NCBI GenBank assembly: GCA_011032825.1
Contig: JAADJZ010000006.1
Location: forward strand, 372,001-436,000
Reading direction: 5' to 3'
Length of the DNA: 64,000 nucleotides
DNA from: Massariosphaeria phaeospora
Lineage: Eukaryota; Ascomycota; Dothideomycetes; Pleosporales
In this document: one piece after another, positions 44,196 through 55,700 of the stretch
How positions within the stretch are numbered: the first letter of the stretch is position 1
How the letters are laid out: each line of letters opens with the position of its first letter
The notes under the pieces: model-generated
What the model saw: the letters and a program-made list of their open reading frames with translations, nothing else
The model's database searches: none
What the model was told of the DNA's origin: nothing
Program-made: the position numbers and the translations under genes

Positions 44196-44937
44196 ATGGG
44201 ACAGCAAAACTCAGCCATCCTCGACGGCATAGCCTCGGGCTCGAACTGTACGTCTTCAGCGGAGGCGGGGCACGGTCGCCGCACCTCGTGCGCCCGCCGC
44301 GGGGCTGAAAAGTCGATGCTAATGGGGCGACAGTCGACCGCGAGGAGGTGGACCGCCTGCGCAAGCGGTTCATGAAGCTTGACAAAGTACGCAGCGCCTA
44401 CGACAGCGTATTCCCAGAGGCATTGGAGACGGCACCGCTAATGCGCCACAGGACAACTCAGGCACAGTCGACCGCGACGAGTTCCTCGCGCTTCCACAAA
44501 TATCCTCCAACCCCCTCGCCACACGAATGATCGCCATCTTCGACGAGGACGGCGGCGGCGACGTCGATTTCCAGGAGTTCGTCTCAGGCCTGTCAGCCTT
44601 CAGCGCCAAGGGCAACAAGGAGGAGAAGCTGCGGTTCGCTTTCCGCGTCTACGACATTGACCGCGACGGCTACATAAGCAATGGCGAATTATTCATCGTC
44701 CTGAAGATGATGGTGGGGAGCAACTTGAAAGACCAGCAGCTGCAGCAGGTGGGCATTCCGTGCTGCGAGGCGGCACTCGATAGTCAGACAAGGATAGGTG
44801 CTAACAGACGCCAGATTGTCGACAAGACCATCATGGAGGCCGACCTGGACCGCGATGGCAAGATCAGCTTCGAGGAGTTCCAGAAGATGGTAGAGAACAC
44901 TGACGTGTCTATGAGCATGACTCTGGACCAGTTTTAG
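44196..44937 (+). CDS. cnb1: Calcineurin regulatory subunit B
   Basis: The model is join(44196..44247, 44334..44386, 44452..44748, 44815..44937), 174 aa, exactly the usual length. Introns are 86, 65 and 66 bp, with CTAAT or CTAAC branch points. The protein begins MGQQNS, with Gly2 available for N-myristoylation. Four EF hands follow: [39 protein letters not shown] and [13 protein letters not shown], each with acidic residues at the calcium-ligand positions. The C-terminus ends MSMTLDQF, as in known orthologues. With catalytic subunit A and calmodulin it forms the Ca2+-dependent phosphatase that activates Crz1-type transcription factors, controlling stress response, growth and virulence in fungi. 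The first two exons are small (17 codons plus part codons). Identification is very secure. Confidence 0.97.
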
Positions 44938-46200
44938 CTTTCGGCTTCGGCTTCAATTCGGGTACCGGCTCCCGGTTGGCATCATCGGGTTCATCTTTGG
45001 CGCGGAGTTTTGGGGTAAAGGGCTGGGAGGCGGAAAGCCTCCGATATTCATCAATACAGGATTTGGTTCCTCTATCTTCTGGACGTGTGATTCAAGCATT
45101 TTAACATGCCGCACTACGACCACACCATAGACACTGATGTCCGAACGCGATCCAGTTTTTAGTTGTTCAACGAGCCAGGAAAGGTCTTCTGGTCGGCACT
45201 CTAGGACCTCAGGCGGCTGTCACATGGGGTGGATCTGTAAAGAGGGCGGTAAATTACCTAGTCGCAGGTCCCCATGTGTGAGGGGCATTGTTCTAAGCAG
45301 GGGTTGGCCTACAATAAACTCCTCCTTCCCTTCTGGCCAACGCCGACGGTAACACAAATTAATATGCACGGCATGGGATCTTCGTGTTCGTGCTGCCGCG
45401 GAGCTGGCCATTGGTTCTTTCAGGCGCTCGTTCTCGTTCTTGTGGTCCGTGCGTCAGGTAAGCGCGGGGAAGGGATCCCCAACTTCGACCTCCTCGGATC
45501 CGCTATCCCTTCCTTCTTGCCCCTCCAGATACTGCGTCTCACGTTCTTTTGATTTCTGTTTTCCTATCTAGTTTCCTCATCTTTCGAATTCGTTGTCAGG
45601 CGTGCATTAGAAACTGGCACGACCATCCATCACTATACCCTTCGCAGGTGTTCGCCGGCGGATGCTTGTCTCTGAGCTATGGAGAGATGTTATCCTCTCA
45701 CCCTGTGCGTCATCCGACAACCTGTCTACGCCACGGTCAATGGGTCCAGCTTCGACTCAAGACAGCTCCGCTATGCCTCGTCGAAGGGTAAGCACAAGAC
45801 CAAATGAGCAAAAAGTGCACCGTCAAAGAAATTCGAAGCGTTTTTCCTCAACAGCGCACCTGCTAGCAAAGGTCGAAACGTGTACTCGGAAACGGCCCAC
45901 AAGGCTGCCCCAACCACTTCTGAACTACACGCTCCTCTTAGGGCTAGACAGCGTGTTGTGAAGGCCAGTGTACAAAGATTTGATTTCTCGCCCAACAGCC
46001 AACGGACTCCTCAGATAAGGCCGGGTCGGCATAACTCACCTCCTATTCCATGAAACCCCTTCAACCCCAGAGAAGGCGCTCAAACCGCTCAAATCGCCCG
46101 TAAAACATCTCTGCTGCAAATCTTGTTCCGATGGTTTGGTCGGTCCGACAAGAAATCTACGATCCCACCCTATGTCATTCAGCCCGGTGACACAGAGTTC
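44938..46200. other. Intergenic; perfect inverted repeat, possible unannotated exons
   Basis: A 9 bp inverted repeat (CACATGGGG 45221-45229, CCCCATGTG 45270-45278) encloses a smaller palindrome (GGTAAATTACC 45248-45258). A plus-strand frame near 45364-45461 (Cys-rich start then a hydrophobic run, followed by a GTAAGC donor) could be an exon of an unrecognised small gene, but no continuation is clear. The end of the gap probably contains the 5' exon of the downstream hydrolase. Confidence 0.4.
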
Positions 46201-47013
46201 ATGGAACTCCCAGATGGCAAAGGATATCTTGGTTACGCTGTGTATGGCGCCGCACCGAGTCCGCACAGAATACCCATCGTCTACCACACCGGGACGCCAG
46301 GTTGTCGATTGAATTCTCGTACGATGCACGCTTGGGGTCAAAGCCAAGGGATAACTTTCATCGCTTTGGAGAGGCCCGGGTACGGAATATCAACCTGGCA
46401 TAAGTCTAGTATTCTCGAACACACTCAAAATGCGATATACCTTGTGGAGGAACACCTTGGTTATCGAAAGTATGATGTGTATGGAGTGAGCGGAGGAGGT
46501 CCATATGCTCTGGCTCATGCCTATTGCGCAGGCCGATCGGCGGTAAGAGGCACGGCTATCATGTGCGGTGCAACCCCTCCAGACGCACCTCGACTTGGAC
46601 AAAGCTTTGCGCGCTGGTGGTGGGAAATGATGATAACATTTCATCCGCCATTGAACAGGCCGGAGGCAGTAAGAATATGCCGCAACATGAAACTTCGGAG
46701 AGAGAAGAATCCTACCCAGGAGGAAAAGTTGAAATATCTTGTCGAAGACGAAAGCTACAAACAAGGCGTGGATGGCTATTTGTATGACTACTCGTATTTC
46801 AATCAGAATTGGGGCTTCAGACTCGAGGATATCGATGCGAACCCGATCATCATGTACTATGGCGAACACGACACCGACACACCTGTTTCCGGTGCGCACT
46901 ACATTAAAAAGAGGATCAAGGCTGCGCGTCTAAAAGTGTTTGAGGGCGCTGATCATCATGGAGTGCAGGATAACGTCTGGGATCTGTTGAGAGAACTGAG
47001 AAAACTTGCGTAG
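46201..47013 (+). CDS. Alpha/beta-hydrolase fold protein
   Basis: The frame from the first in-frame ATG (46201) encodes 270 aa, but coding-like sequence continues upstream to at least 46123 (FRWFGRSDKKSTIPPY) without an ATG, so a 5' exon joined by an undetermined intron is likely. Alpha/beta-hydrolase features: oxyanion loop HTGTPGCR, nucleophile elbow YGVSGGGPYALA (GxSxG), the acid in YYGEHDTDTPVSGAHY and the catalytic His in EGADHHGVQDN. The order Ser-Asp-His is canonical. Fungal members of this AB_hydrolase_1 group are mostly uncharacterised esterase-like enzymes. No signal peptide is visible in the part read here. Reaction and substrate are unknown. Confidence 0.85.
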   Translation: MELPDGKGYLGYAVYGAAPSPHRIPIVYHTGTPGCRLNSRTMHAWGQSQGITFIALERPGYGISTWHKSSILEHTQNAIYLVEEHLGYRKYDVYGVSGGGPYALAHAYCAGRSAVRGTAIMCGATPPDAPRLGQSFARWWWEMMITFHPPLNRPEAVRICRNMKLRREKNPTQEEKLKYLVEDESYKQGVDGYLYDYSYFNQNWGFRLEDIDANPIIMYYGEHDTDTPVSGAHYIKKRIKAARLKVFEGADHHGVQDNVWDLLRELRKLA

Positions 47014-47742
47014 CTGGCTTATTTGCGCTGCGATATATCTTTCGGTTATGTCAAATTATCTGAAAAGCATCGAACAACAATAGAACAAAAACGTGAAAGG
47101 TCGGCCTGAGTAGCTGCTGTGCCGTTGTCGAAAATAAGCTGCGAAAGACTAAGTCTTCCTCTGGAAAAAATGCAGATAGCTAGGCGTGCAACAAATCGAT
47201 GCGGACTATTGTTGCTTGGAGATGCGTAGAGAGCGGACTGAAAATAGTACCTCGATCAAGAGGGGTTTGTTCGAGGCCAACCTATGTTGATACGCCACAG
47301 TACTGAAAACTATATAGACAGCTGTAAAAGAGGTGGTTGATATTAGAAAGGTAAGGTTACGACGCCGGTGTACCATAACTCCCTCCTTCTCTTTTGTCTC
47401 TAAATTTCTAGTATAACCCTATAGAGTAATCACCAGATTCCTTAGCTTATACTAACTCGTATTCGCGTAGCATAGCCTCAAGCGTAAAAAGGGTTTTCGT
47501 AAGCTCATTGCGACGACCCTCATGTGTTCAGGGAGCAAAGCAACGTTTGGGCGATACGATGGAACACTGCTGTATTCACGAGAAATTGATAAGGTTGCTT
47601 AATTCGGTAATTTGTGTGGGCTACTGATCTGTACCTAGGTACTCGTAGAAAGCAATCCTGCCAGTCCGTCCCTGCAATCCGCTGCCCGTTGTAGACTCGA
47701 TATGCCTTTCCACTAGAACATCTGTGACAGACACAGTCTGTA
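47014..47742. other. Intergenic; no gene seen
   Basis: Downstream region shared by two convergent genes. The only long frame (minus 47520-47774) overlaps the end of the next gene in another frame and has no motif. Confidence 0.5.
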
Positions 47743-48740
47743 CTATCGCACAACGCAGACCTGCTTATCGCCAATCATTGATCCATCAATGTCGAGGACA
47801 AATTTTTCCAGTGATTCTTGAGTGTCGAACTCCAACCACCAAACCTTGCCGCCCGATGTCCGCTGTCGCAGCGTTGCCCAACTCGCTGCAACAATCCTAA
47901 GGCCGGAGTAATTCGAGAATAAGTCGCGGAGAAAGAAAGGAGCGTAAAGCGGCAGCTTGCCGCCGTCTTGCGCGGTGATCGTGACGGAAGAGGATGATTC
48001 TCGTCTTTTCGCGCTCGGTAGTTTGTTCATGGTTCTAACGAGCTTTGGACGAGGTTGTAGTCGGTCAGAAGGGATTGGGACATGGGACACGAGCCCAGAT
48101 AGGATAATGAGGCTTCTCATAGCATCGTTCGCCGCACAATGCATCTTTTTGGAAAAGCGCCAATCCGCGATGCGCATTGCATATAAAGCCTTATTCATTC
48201 CAGGACGAATCAAGCCACCGCGAGAGCCAAATGTTCGGGCTCGATGCGATGTGCTAACAGTTCTTGTGCGTCAACCCAAGCTGAGAACAGGGATGCGAAA
48301 GAAGGGCAGGTCTCTGACATCCATTTCATCTCTGCATTCGTGTCAAAGACAACAAGTATCCTAGTTCCCTCGTACTTGGAGAGAGTCTCAGTTGTAATTT
48401 CGGGAATGTTCTCTTCGTTGGTATGCACTTTTTCTCCGTAGCGCTTCTCGGGGTCTTCGTATTGAGGCTTGAGACCGACGCGATCGCGCACCCGCATAGT
48501 CAAGGCTTCGACTCCACTCTCTTCATAGAATTGCGCAAGACCATGAAAGAAGGGAGGCGATTGTCCTTGTACTTGGAGCACAGCTACGCCAACCTCACTA
48601 GCATGTTGGATGCCATCGATGTTGAAATGCTCGATGTCCAGGCCAACCAAGACTGACCCGGGCAGGCGTTCTTTGAGCGTAGCGAGATCAGGTATCTTGG
48701 CATCCCACAGTTCGCTGATTTGCCGGAATGTGTTCCGCAT
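47743..48740 (-). CDS. Gfd2/YDR514C-like DEDDh exonuclease-fold protein with frame break
   Basis: Two overlapping minus-strand frames together make one protein. The first (ATG at 48740, about 176 codons, stop at 48210-48212) holds VGLDIEHF (first Asp-x-Glu of a DEDDh fold) and LVVFDTNAEMKWM (third acidic residue). The second (open from about 48213 to stop 47743) holds HCAANDAMRSLIIL, the final His and Asp. In fungal homologues these blocks are in one frame. Removing a 29 nt GT-AG segment (48190-48218) would rejoin them as LALA-ALYAMRI, but that is below normal intron size, so a real frameshift, a sequencing error or an unusual intron are all possible. The family is RNase H-like, related to yeast Gfd2; its biochemical role is poorly known. 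It is divergent from the Rdh54 gene. Confidence 0.7.
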
Positions 48741-49581
48741 CGTGAAGAGGAGATGTGATGGCGTCAACGGTGGTTGGAAAGAGCAGTCAAAGGATACCAC
48801 CGTGGGGCAGTCAGTGACAATGCAGCTGGGGGATCTTTGGTCGATATTCAGAATATTGAGAGAGAGGGAGAGAGAGACTGCGAGTGCAAAAAGAAGATTC
48901 TATAGAAACCTGGCAGACGAACTAGGGTTCTGGTAGCGCGCTCCACAAGAACCGCCCACTTAGCTCACCCGGAATACAAAGAGCTGGATGACTCGCTACA
49001 GGAGCACGCAAGAATTTTCTATCAGCAACCTGTAATCAAGCCGACCTAGCTGCTAGGCTTCGCAGATGTGTCCCCGCAAATGCCATTTCATTCTCAAAAC
49101 CGCTCGCATCACGTGTCTGCCGAAAATCCATTGTTCGAATCTTCCGGGACGTATGACTCCGAACAATCTTGACATCAGACCATTGAGATTCTTTTGATTG
49201 TTAGTCAAACTGTGTGTTGGAGGAAGGTGACATAGACTGGGTCGTATGATTTGAAGGTAATGAGGTTTCTGCGGCCCAGCCATCCCGCAACAGATGATAC
49301 TATCTGCACACCTGTAGTAAGGCGAGGTCATGATCAAAGCCTTGAACGACTTTAGTGCCATTAAAGAAAGACGTAGGGAGTTCAGCGCCTTTTGCATAGT
49401 TGAAGCTGTAGGGCTGGAGATTATTTCATCACATGGGAAACGCGTCGCGGTCGTGACGGCGCTAAGCCATTCGCGTATCTCTACAATTGCACCTTCCGCT
49501 CCATACGGAGTACTCAACTCACCATCCACCATCCCACCACAGAACCTGAGAAAAGCCCAGGACCTATACCGCGTGCACATA
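48741..49581. other. Intergenic between divergent Gfd2-like and Rdh54 genes
   Basis: This region holds the promoters of both genes and a GA-rich run (GAGAGAGGGAGAGAGAGA near 48858-48876). The frame of the Rdh54 gene is open upstream from 49330, including an alternative ATG there, but those codons do not resemble the family. Confidence 0.5.
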
Positions 49582-52290
49582 ATGATAGGAAAGCCATTCC
49601 GCGCGCCTGCCTTCGTGCGGCCAGACTCCCACGATGAACCACCGACCAAGAAACGCCGAACGTCATCGAACACCTTCGCAACGCTACCAACCGACAGGAA
49701 GCCCCTCGCGACGGTTCCCAATCCTGCGCCGTCGAGTCTTTCGCTACCCGACCTGAATGAGCAATACTATACTGTTCTGTATCGCAAATACACAACCAAG
49801 AAGAACAAGACGTGGGATGGTGACGGCGTGCTCTCGGTGGTCAAAGGCCATGCCGTGCTGGCAGATAGCGATACTGGAAAGGAGATTGGCCGCGGAGCGT
49901 GCAATCGGCCACTACTGCCGGGCTCGGCGCTGTCTTTGGGCGGGAAAGAAGTGGAGATTGATGGTGTCATTGAGAAGGCTGATTTCATGGCAGGGCGAAT
50001 GTTTCTGGGCAAGGGAGGAGCGGCCCCGGTGGAGCAGTCGAAGCGTGCTGAGGTGAGGTACACACCGATCCCTGAGGGGAAGGGAAAGGCGAAGCAGACA
50101 GAGCCGGTAGCCGACCTCAAGGCTGGCCGTATGGCGCGAAAAGAAGCAGATGAGAACAACTTCGTTGCAGACTCGGCACCCCAAACCATTGGGCCGAAGC
50201 ACTTCAAGAACCCACTACTATCCAGTACCGTACTACCGAAGATCGTCTCTTCTGTTCCTCAACCGCGACACGATCCGACGCAGCCGAATGCTCTCGTCAT
50301 GAAACGGCCTACATCTTGTCCGAAGGGAAAGCAAATAGTCGACGTAGTAGTTGACCCGGTCCTTGGCAAGCACCTGCGTGATCACCAGCGTGAAGGTGTC
50401 CAGTTTCTATACGAATGCGTCATGGGAATGAGGTGCCAGGGCGAGGGAGCCATCATGGCTGATGAAATGGGGCTCGGGAAGACGCTCCAGACCATCACGT
50501 TGCTGTGGACGCTCATGAAGCAGAACCCAATATACGAGAGCGCGCCCGTTATCACGAAAGCGCTGATTGTTTGTCCTGCTGGTCTCGTCGATAACTGGCG
50601 CCGCGAGTTCCGCAAGTGGTTGGGCAACGAAAGAATTGGTGTATTCGTTGCTGACGGAAAGAAGAAGAGGATTACAAACTTCACAATGGGCAAAGCATAT
50701 AATGTTATGATCGTCGGATATGAGATGTTGCGGACCGTTCAAGAGGAACTCAAGAAAGGGCGTGGAGTTGACATTGTCATCGCGGACGAGGGACATAGGC
50801 TCAAGACAGCGAACAACAAATCCATGCTCGCTATCCAGTCCCTCAACACCGAACGGCGTATAATCCTCTCCGGAACACCTTTACAGAACGACCTTGGAGA
50901 GTTCTTCACGGCCATAGACTTTGTCAATCCGGGCTTATTGGGGAAAAGGGCCGCCTTCAAACGAGAGTTCGAAGGTCCAATCGTCCGCAGTCGACAGCCT
51001 GATGCGGGCGAGACGGACCTTGAGAAAGGCGAGGCCCGGTGGAAGGAGCTGGTTTCCCTAACCAGCCAGTTCATCATTCGACGGACAGCAGAAGTCTTGA
51101 CCAAGTACCTCCCGCCCAAGACCGAGCACATTGTCTTCTGCAAACCAACAGTAGCGCAAGCTTCAGCTTATCGGGCTATTCTGTCCTCGCCAATATTCGC
51201 TGTCGCTCTGGGGAACACAGACATGGCCCTTCAACTGATCAATGTGCTCAAGAAAGTCTGCAACAGCCCATCCCTTCTAAAGTCCTCCAAAGACGCTGAA
51301 GATACTCCCTCGGAGATGCTACAGACCCTGCTACCACTCATCCCGCCAACCGTTCTCTCATCCCACGCCTCCAGCACGAAGCTAAGAGTGCTCGATTCGT
51401 TGGTGCACAAAATCTACACCACCACCGAGGAGAAGATTGTCATTGTTAGCAATTACACTAAGACGCTGGATATGATCGAGCGGCTACTCGTATCCCTCTC
51501 ATACAGTTACTTGCGTCTCGACGGGTCGACTCCCGCCTCGAAACGCCAAGCGCTCGTCGAGAAGTTCAACCGCTCATCCAAAACAAACTTCTTCGCATTC
51601 CTACTTTCCGCCAAATCCGGTGGAGTAGGTCTCAACCTTATCGGTGCATCTCGCATCGTGCTCTTCGACATCGACTGGAATCCGGCGACCGACCTGCAGG
51701 CAATGGCACGTATTCACCGCGACGGCCAGAAACGTCCGTGCAAAGTGTACCGTTTCCTGGTGCAGGGTGGCTTGGATGAGAAAATCTACCAGCGCCAGAT
51801 CATGAAGATGGGTCTTGCGAACGCGGTCGTCGACAACAAGGCGAGTGCGTCCAATTTCTCGAAAGAAGAGCTGCGGGATCTTTTCCGACTGGACGAGCGG
51901 GAGGGTTGCCAGACCCACGATCTCCTCGGCTGTCTCTGCGAGGGAAAAGGCGCTCCCGATCTTCCAGTTGTAGACCTCACGCAAGGCGGCCAAAGCGATG
52001 AAGAGGACGATGACCAACGCTATCTCGGCCTGCAGAAAGCCTCGCGAGTCGACATGGACGAGCAAGAGACCCGTCTAGACAACCGTCGCAAAGCTAAGCA
52101 GCCCAAACTCGGCATGTTGATGGAGTACAAGCATTTCGATACGAAGTATCTCCGGGAGGTGAAGGAGGAGACGGATGGCCTGGACGTGGTCGACGAGATG
52201 GCGTTGGCGGTGGACGATGATGTGTTTCTGGATGTGTTGAGGGAAGAAGGTAGTAGGGTCGGATTCTTGTTGACGAAGTCGACTTCGTAG
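49582..52290 (+). CDS. rdh54: Rdh54/Tid1 (RAD54B-type) SNF2 DNA translocase
   Basis: The intronless frame encodes 902 aa from the ATG at 49582 (MIGKPFRAPAF). An in-frame ATG at 49330 would add 84 poorly conserved residues. An N-terminal DUF2439/ZGRF1-like domain (about 60-185; QYYTVLYRKYTTKKNKTWDG) is followed by the Swi2/Snf2 ATPase: motif I ADEMGLGKT (293-301), II ADEGH (401-405), III LSGTPLQND (429-437), and the second RecA lobe with LRLDGSTPASKR, LSAKSGGVGLNLIGASR and QAMARIHRDGQKRPCKVYRF. The N-terminal domain plus a Rad54-like motor defines Rdh54 rather than Rad54. It translocates on dsDNA, remodels Rad51/Dmc1 filaments and promotes strand invasion in mitotic and especially meiotic recombination. 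All helicase motifs are intact. Confidence 0.93.
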   Translation: MIGKPFRAPAFVRPDSHDEPPTKKRRTSSNTFATLPTDRKPLATVPNPAPSSLSLPDLNEQYYTVLYRKYTTKKNKTWDGDGVLSVVKGHAVLADSDTGKEIGRGACNRPLLPGSALSLGGKEVEIDGVIEKADFMAGRMFLGKGGAAPVEQSKRAEVRYTPIPEGKGKAKQTEPVADLKAGRMARKEADENNFVADSAPQTIGPKHFKNPLLSSTVLPKIVSSVPQPRHDPTQPNALVMKRPTSCPKGKQIVDVVVDPVLGKHLRDHQREGVQFLYECVMGMRCQGEGAIMADEMGLGKTLQTITLLWTLMKQNPIYESAPVITKALIVCPAGLVDNWRREFRKWLGNERIGVFVADGKKKRITNFTMGKAYNVMIVGYEMLRTVQEELKKGRGVDIVIADEGHRLKTANNKSMLAIQSLNTERRIILSGTPLQNDLGEFFTAIDFVNPGLLGKRAAFKREFEGPIVRSRQPDAGETDLEKGEARWKELVSLTSQFIIRRTAEVLTKYLPPKTEHIVFCKPTVAQASAYRAILSSPIFAVALGNTDMALQLINVLKKVCNSPSLLKSSKDAEDTPSEMLQTLLPLIPPTVLSSHASSTKLRVLDSLVHKIYTTTEEKIVIVSNYTKTLDMIERLLVSLSYSYLRLDGSTPASKRQALVEKFNRSSKTNFFAFLLSAKSGGVGLNLIGASRIVLFDIDWNPATDLQAMARIHRDGQKRPCKVYRFLVQGGLDEKIYQRQIMKMGLANAVVDNKASASNFSKEELRDLFRLDEREGCQTHDLLGCLCEGKGAPDLPVVDLTQGGQSDEEDDDQRYLGLQKASRVDMDEQETRLDNRRKAKQPKLGMLMEYKHFDTKYLREVKEETDGLDVVDEMALAVDDDVFLDVLREEGSRVGFLLTKSTS

Positions 52291-52700
52291 GTGGGTAGGC
52301 GGAGTGGGGAAGGGTGTCTGAGAAGGTCGTATGATAAAGGTGGGCAGGAATGATATACTTTTTATGAAATATCCTCATAGATGCATAGATTTTAGGTGTT
52401 TATCGCATAACATACATACATAGTAGCTAGTTGTGTTTCTCGACCTCCACTCTCTTCCTATCCCTCTCGACCCCAAGTTCATGGTTAGCGCTGGTGGTGT
52501 TATCATGACTTCTCCATGATGATCAACACCTGCAGCATAACCAATCACCGACACTGCCTTCAAATCCATCGTCCCCGACATCGCAAGGCCCCTCTTCCCA
52601 AAGGTATTCAAGTCACTCCCTTTCTCCCCTCCTTTCCACCTTCTCTCTCTACACAGCAACAAGCCCGTTGTACTTTGTCTAAAATGGAGGGGGCTCGATT
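52291..52700. other. Downstream region of rdh54; no gene seen
   Basis: A short 3' flank with no motif; a minus-strand frame (52094-52378) is antisense to the rdh54 end. Confidence 0.5.
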
Positions 52701-55700
52701 TATGGTGCTTATACTCCCGACGGTGTTTCTAAAAGTCTCGTAGTAACAGTAGAATGCTGGGCTCCGCCGAGCACCGATTTAAAAAACCATCACCAACACT
52801 TCATGAGCTGTGCGTTGCGGACGGCTATAAAACTCCAAAAATGAAATAGGGATCATCGATGTTGTGTTCGTGCAGCAGTCAAAAATTGCCCTGGATGGCT
52901 GCCATGGTGTGCGCTGCGAAGTAGAGAATTTGCAATCGGCCTATGCATGGTGTACGCTTTGGAGCATTGGAATAAGCTCTCTCGAAATGTTATGGACTTC
53001 GTGCTTTCTCGAGTCTGGAAAATGGCTTTGGCAGCCTGATACGAAGTGCGCTTCAGAGGGTTGAAACATGGACACATCGATGAAATGCTGTGCTTTATAG
53101 AGCATCGAAATCTCGATACCTTGAGCTTATGATGTGTCCTCGAGGCACCAAAAAACTGCGGCCTGTATGCCTACCGTGCTCTGTCCGACCGCTTAAAAGA
53201 TGTGACCACCCTTTCATGTTGTACTTGCGAGCGTCGAAAACCGTTATCCTCCACAGCATGTTGTGCTCCTCTGGGGACCGAAAACTCCTAGCAACGGTCG
53301 ACATGATCTGGTGTTGAGAATTAGAAAGTCCCACGTCTAATGCTGTCAATGGAAGTTTGGGAATCTCAATGTACTCAATGGTTACTCTAGGGCCTGGGCT
53401 TTGTGTGGTGCGGCGATATCAAAAAGGGAATACGATGACGAATGTTGGAACCGTGTGAAAGTCTGTGGAAGCAGGTAACCTCCGGAAAGCATTTTCGATG
53501 ATACTGGTGGGAAAGTGAAATTACCGGTACTAGGGAGCAATGGAGAGAACTAAAAATTATACGAAGCATGCGCCATGTGTGAGCGGTCTCTGAGAATGTA
53601 AAAATTTCGGGTCCAATGTCGGGCAGTGTATATGAGCCCCCTTTTCTACACTTACCGTCCCCAAGCTGGTGTGCTTAAAACCGAGTGTCCGATTATACGG
53701 TGTCTCCTCTAATCTCCAAAAGCACAACAACGATGGCTTCATGGAGATCCCGGGGGTTTTCGCCGGCGTACGGGCGTATTATCGAAAACCGATACGAATA
53801 CCAAAGAATGTCCAACCTATATGTGCGATATCTCATGAAAGACGGCAGTCTGTTGACGTCTAGAAGAGAAGGAGGTTAGATTCCATGATGTTTATGATTT
53901 TGCCGTAGGCGACCAGAACTCGGGTGGGTGGGCAATGACGTCGGGGGACCCACTTGATGAGCACGATATATTTTCTTCCACTAATTCGACTGAGAACTTC
54001 GACAGCCGCATCCCCAGGGTAAAAAGAAAGTACTACCCCATTCATGTGGGTTCTGAAGTTTCCTCAAACAGCTGTAAATATCCGCGAATCCCGACGCCGC
54101 TATTCCATCCACAACGAACACGGGTCTACACGGAACTGCTCAACTTTCCAAAGTATGAAGGCTACCCTCGTTCTTAGACTATGGAGATCCGAGGAGTTCT
54201 CTTTTACCTCCCTTTGCGATAATGAGGGGAAAGATGCCAACCTCAACGGTATGGAAGCCGAGCTCGAAACTAGAAAGCCCTTCGATGCATGGAAAGAAAT
54301 AAAACAATTGTCGGCCCAAGAGTTGATGTGGGGAAGGGGGGAGCCTGCGGTAATAGAAACTTCGATGGAGGAGGAAAATGCCAGTTCCAAAGTGCCTATT
54401 CCCAAAACCCTGGCTCCTATTATGTAATGTGCCAATGGATGAACATCGATTCAGGTTCACAAACTGATGTTCAGAGGGTAAAGTGGGGCAAGAGGAAATT
54501 CAGACACCGTCACCATAAAAACTACTGAAGACCTTGATGAACGAACTCTACCTTCAGAAATATTTTGCCGTTACTCTAAGTAGAGGAGGAAAAGTTTGAG
54601 TGATCCCGGTCATGGGAGAGAGAGAGAAGTGAATGCACTTAAAACCCTGAGCATCCACCTCGATGGACAGAACGAAAAGCAAGGCACCACAAGCGCGTGT
54701 CCAAAGGCAGTGTTGGCCAGAGAAATGTGCAGGAGATGTGGACCTGATCCTTAGCACATCATAAAAAGCCTCCCATCAAGGGTATAGGTGAGGAATAGAG
54801 AAAAACTACATCAGAGTACTCCGGTCAATAAGACTTTGTGCGCACCTTCGATGTGCTGGAAAAAGAGAACGAGCCTAAAACTCAACATGATCGGAAAGCA
54901 GGAACTCAGGCACAAAACATCTAGCTTTCAAAAGATTGTTGTTTGAAATTGAGTGCGAGTAGAGATGGACTTTCCAGCGACGTGAAAAAGGCCAGCTGAA
55001 GGCACGATGAAGTTTGCTTGGAGGCTCATGTTGATGTTGAAGAAATCCGTTAGACTTCCCGACATGGTAGTGCGACCAAAATGCGGGTACGATACAGTAG
55101 AATGGCGCCACAAGTACCAGCATGCAGTGAGAAGGATGTCCCTACATAAACCCATCCGTCCACTCCGGCACTCCCTAGAAAACCCAACACGCACTCACTC
55201 TCCGACCAAAAACCCATCATCAGCCGGTCACATGGACAGAAAGTGATTCCACTTGTCATACACGTACCTAATTCAGCAAACTGGGTTATCATGTTCCGAG
55301 AGCCTGACTCTAATGCAGTAAAAATCCTCTAGAAACGAATTGCAAAGTGTTTAGACGGAGAGCACAAAGCTCAATCCACAACACCCAGATACCAAAAACC
55401 AGAAGCACCAGTCACATGGTCTCTGAGAAGGGAGCGACGAACTTGCGTTTAGCGCTACAAAAGAAATTATCAACAAGCCCCATGGAGAGAGAGAAGTTGA
55501 ACTATGATCTATACAAAAAGTCTGCTCGTAGCCATGCATGTGTGCAAACAGCCCAACACGCCCATAGCGTCAATATAAAAGTCCAACTTGACGAAGGTCC
55601 ATGGACGGAGAGCGGCAAGAAGGAAACGCATACTCAATCTCAAATAAAAACCATGAGCTCATTGCTGATAGACAGAGACCAAAAAAGGTTTCGACGAAGT

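Noticed and set aside
46100..46149. Intron GTAAAA...GACAAG joining ATG 46050 to the alpha/beta hydrolase
   Set aside because: The phases do not match, so the join would break the reading frame; the 5' exon remains undetermined.
54044..54427. 127-codon plus-strand frame in the second repeat region
   Set aside because: No family motif and it spans repeat-like A-tract segments; an overlapping antisense frame is equally long.
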